NCBI GenBank assembly: GCA_946479995.1
Contig: CAMLIU010000059.1
Coordinates: 1 to 7,689 of the forward strand
Direction: 5' to 3'
DNA: 7,689 nt
Source: an uncultured Gemmatimonadota bacterium
GTDB taxonomy: Bacteria > Gemmatimonadota > Gemmatimonadetes > Gemmatimonadales > Gemmatimonadaceae
A program made the position numbers and the translations under genes. Below, piece by piece: positions 6,766 to 7,689 of the stretch (positions are counted from its first letter, which is position 1; each line of letters opens with the position of its first letter). The notes beneath the pieces were generated by a model. It saw only the letters and a list, made by a program, of their open reading frames with translations, was not told the origin of the DNA and made no database searches.

Positions 6766-7572
6766 CTAGCGGACGCGTCGCCGACGCGGCAACTGACGCG
6801 CGCGCGGCTCCTCGACCTTGTGCGCCACGAGGAGCATCTCCCCCGACTTGCGCGTGAGTGGTCGATCGCGGAAGCCGTCGTATGCCTCGTGCACCACCAG
6901 ACCGGCGTCGAGACAGAGCTCGGCGAGCCGCGTGGCGGTATACAGGCGGATGCGATGCTCGCGGGCGCCGCTTCCCGCCGGACCTTCCCAGGTGGTCTGG
7001 ATGGTGAGGATCCCGGACAGCGGGTCGAACGATCGCTCGTGCCCGATCACGGTTCCGTCGGCGCTCTTCCACCAGTCGCGCGTGAGGAAGCGCGACATCA
7101 CGCCGTCGCGGCTGCCGCCGTGAAAGACGAATACGCCGCCCGGCTTGAGGACCCGCGCGAACTCGGCGATCACCTTCGCGTCGTCGGCTGGATCGGTGAA
7201 GAAGCCGAAGCTGGTGAAGAGGTTGACGACGGCGTCGAAGCGTTCCGTCCACCGCGAGGGAAGCGCGCGCATGTCGCCGCGCGTGTAGTGCAGCATCGGC
7301 CCCGTGCCGCGTTCCTTCGCGCGATCGAGCAGGTACTTCGAGTAGTCGAGCCCTTCCACCCGGTAGCCGGCCTCGGCGAGCAGGTGGGCGTGCCGTCCCT
7401 GGCCGCAGGGGACGTCGAGCACGCGGGCGCCCGCCGGGAGCGCGAGCAGCTCCATGAGGCGGGCGACTTCGTGACGGTCGCGGACGAGGTCGAAGATGGG
7501 CTGGTACTCGAGCAGGTAGCCCGCGTCGAAGTACGTGGCCCACCAATCCGACTTCCGTGCCGCCGGACTCAG
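6766..7572 (-). CDS. Class I SAM-dependent methyltransferase, about 268 aa with probable CTG start
   Basis: SAM-binding motif I is clear ([16 protein letters not shown], about residues 50-65), followed by the acidic strand [10 protein letters not shown], a GDMRALP motif II region, [14 protein letters not shown], and [12 protein letters not shown]. The C-terminal sheet region includes [17 protein letters not shown]. The first ATG in frame is at 7455 and would start the protein at MELLALPAG, only 11 residues before motif I. The upstream frame reads [18 protein letters not shown] then [14 protein letters not shown], which matches the usual N-terminus of this family, and it contains no ATG, GTG or TTG. 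The only sensible start there is CTG at 7572, which overlaps the mutase TGA as CTGA. The minimal certain coding region is 6766-7455. The substrate is unknown; the gene sits between the two mutase subunits, so a tie to that enzyme or its product is possible. The tail [10 protein letters not shown] is strongly basic. Confidence 0.85.
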   Translation of the reverse strand: MSPAARKSDWWATYFDAGYLLEYQPIFDLVRDRHEVARLMELLALPAGARVLDVPCGQGRHAHLLAEAGYRVEGLDYSKYLLDRAKERGTGPMLHYTRGDMRALPSRWTERFDAVVNLFTSFGFFTDPADDAKVIAEFARVLKPGGVFVFHGGSRDGVMSRFLTRDWWKSADGTVIGHERSFDPLSGILTIQTTWEGPAGSGAREHRIRLYTATRLAELCLDAGLVVHEAYDGFRDRPLTRKSGEMLLVAHKVEEPRARQLPRRRRVR

Positions 7573-7689
7573 AAGAACACCGGCTCGCGATAGGCGCCGA
7601 ACACCGCCTCGAGGGCGTGGCGGATCTCGAACAGCGTGCAGTAGGCGCGCGCGCAGTCGAGGATGTGCGGGAAGACGTTCTCCGTGCCG
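7569..7689 (-). CDS. B12-dependent acyl-CoA mutase large subunit (methylmalonyl-CoA mutase type), C-terminal fragment
   Basis: Only the last 39 residues and the stop are present. They start GTENVFPHILDCARAY and end [19 protein letters not shown]. The GTEN-PxI-A-A-T-EI-LR-VFG-YREP pattern is the end of the catalytic barrel subunit of methylmalonyl-CoA mutase and its relatives. Because the chain stops right after YREP without a linker and B12 domain, this is the two-chain form, consistent with the free cobalamin-binding subunit two genes downstream. In methylmalonyl-CoA mutase the reaction interconverts (R)-methylmalonyl-CoA and succinyl-CoA. The fragment does not contain the substrate-selecting residues, so isobutyryl-CoA, ethylmalonyl-CoA or hydroxyisobutyryl-CoA mutases remain possible. 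Its TGA overlaps the putative CTG start of the methyltransferase. Confidence 0.85.
   Translation of the reverse strand, partial: GTENVFPHILDCARAYCTLFEIRHALEAVFGAYREPVFF

Noticed and set aside
6620..7546. Minus-strand 308-codon open frame overlapping the methyltransferase
   Set aside because: It is an Arg/Pro-rich shadow in another frame, while the frame at 6766-7572 carries all the methyltransferase motifs.

Overview
This is a GC-rich bacterial window in which every credible gene lies on the minus strand, so the genes are transcribed from right to left. The base composition, the tight packing with ATGA stop/start overlaps, and the mix of acyl-CoA catabolism with a U32 protein suggest a high-GC soil or aquatic bacterium. 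Gemmatimonadota would fit, but that is an inference from general resemblance and was not tested. No rRNA, tRNA, CRISPR array, transposase or integrase gene was found.

Right part (about 7689 down to 2756): a compact acyl-CoA operon. In transcription order it holds the C-terminal end of a B12-dependent acyl-CoA mutase large subunit, a class I SAM-dependent methyltransferase, a free-standing cobalamin-binding mutase subunit, a biotin-dependent acyl-CoA carboxylase carboxyltransferase (beta) subunit, an AtuA-family (DUF1446) protein, a small AtuA-associated C-terminal-type protein, and a 64-residue two-helix membrane protein. Gaps between these genes are 10 bases or less. Three junctions are 4-base ATGA overlaps, and the mutase/methyltransferase junction looks like a CTGA overlap with a non-AUG start. 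The likely theme is catabolism of branched or odd-chain acyl-CoA: biotin-dependent carboxylation of an acyl-CoA plus B12-dependent carbon-skeleton rearrangement. AtuA, of unknown biochemical function, is known from acyclic terpene (citronellol/geraniol) utilisation clusters that also carry a carboxyltransferase of this type. The biotin carboxylase/biotin carrier subunit, the epimerase and the mutase chaperone are not in the window.

Left part (2755 down to 1): after a 53-base, comparatively AT-rich gap with a 7-7-7 inverted repeat touching the next start codon comes a long U32-family (RlhA-like) protein of 845 residues. It has two cysteine quartets, probably Fe-S ligands for RNA hydroxylation. 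After a 30-base gap follows the first 44 codons of what looks like a RecQ-type DNA helicase, cut by the window edge.

Main oddities: a methyltransferase inserted between the two mutase subunits and lacking any usual start codon that would include its conserved N-terminus; a tandem pair of palindromic DNA repeats inside the carboxyltransferase linker, whose two tails are read in different frames; AtuA split into two overlapping genes; and a small, unrecognised membrane protein translationally coupled to the pathway genes.
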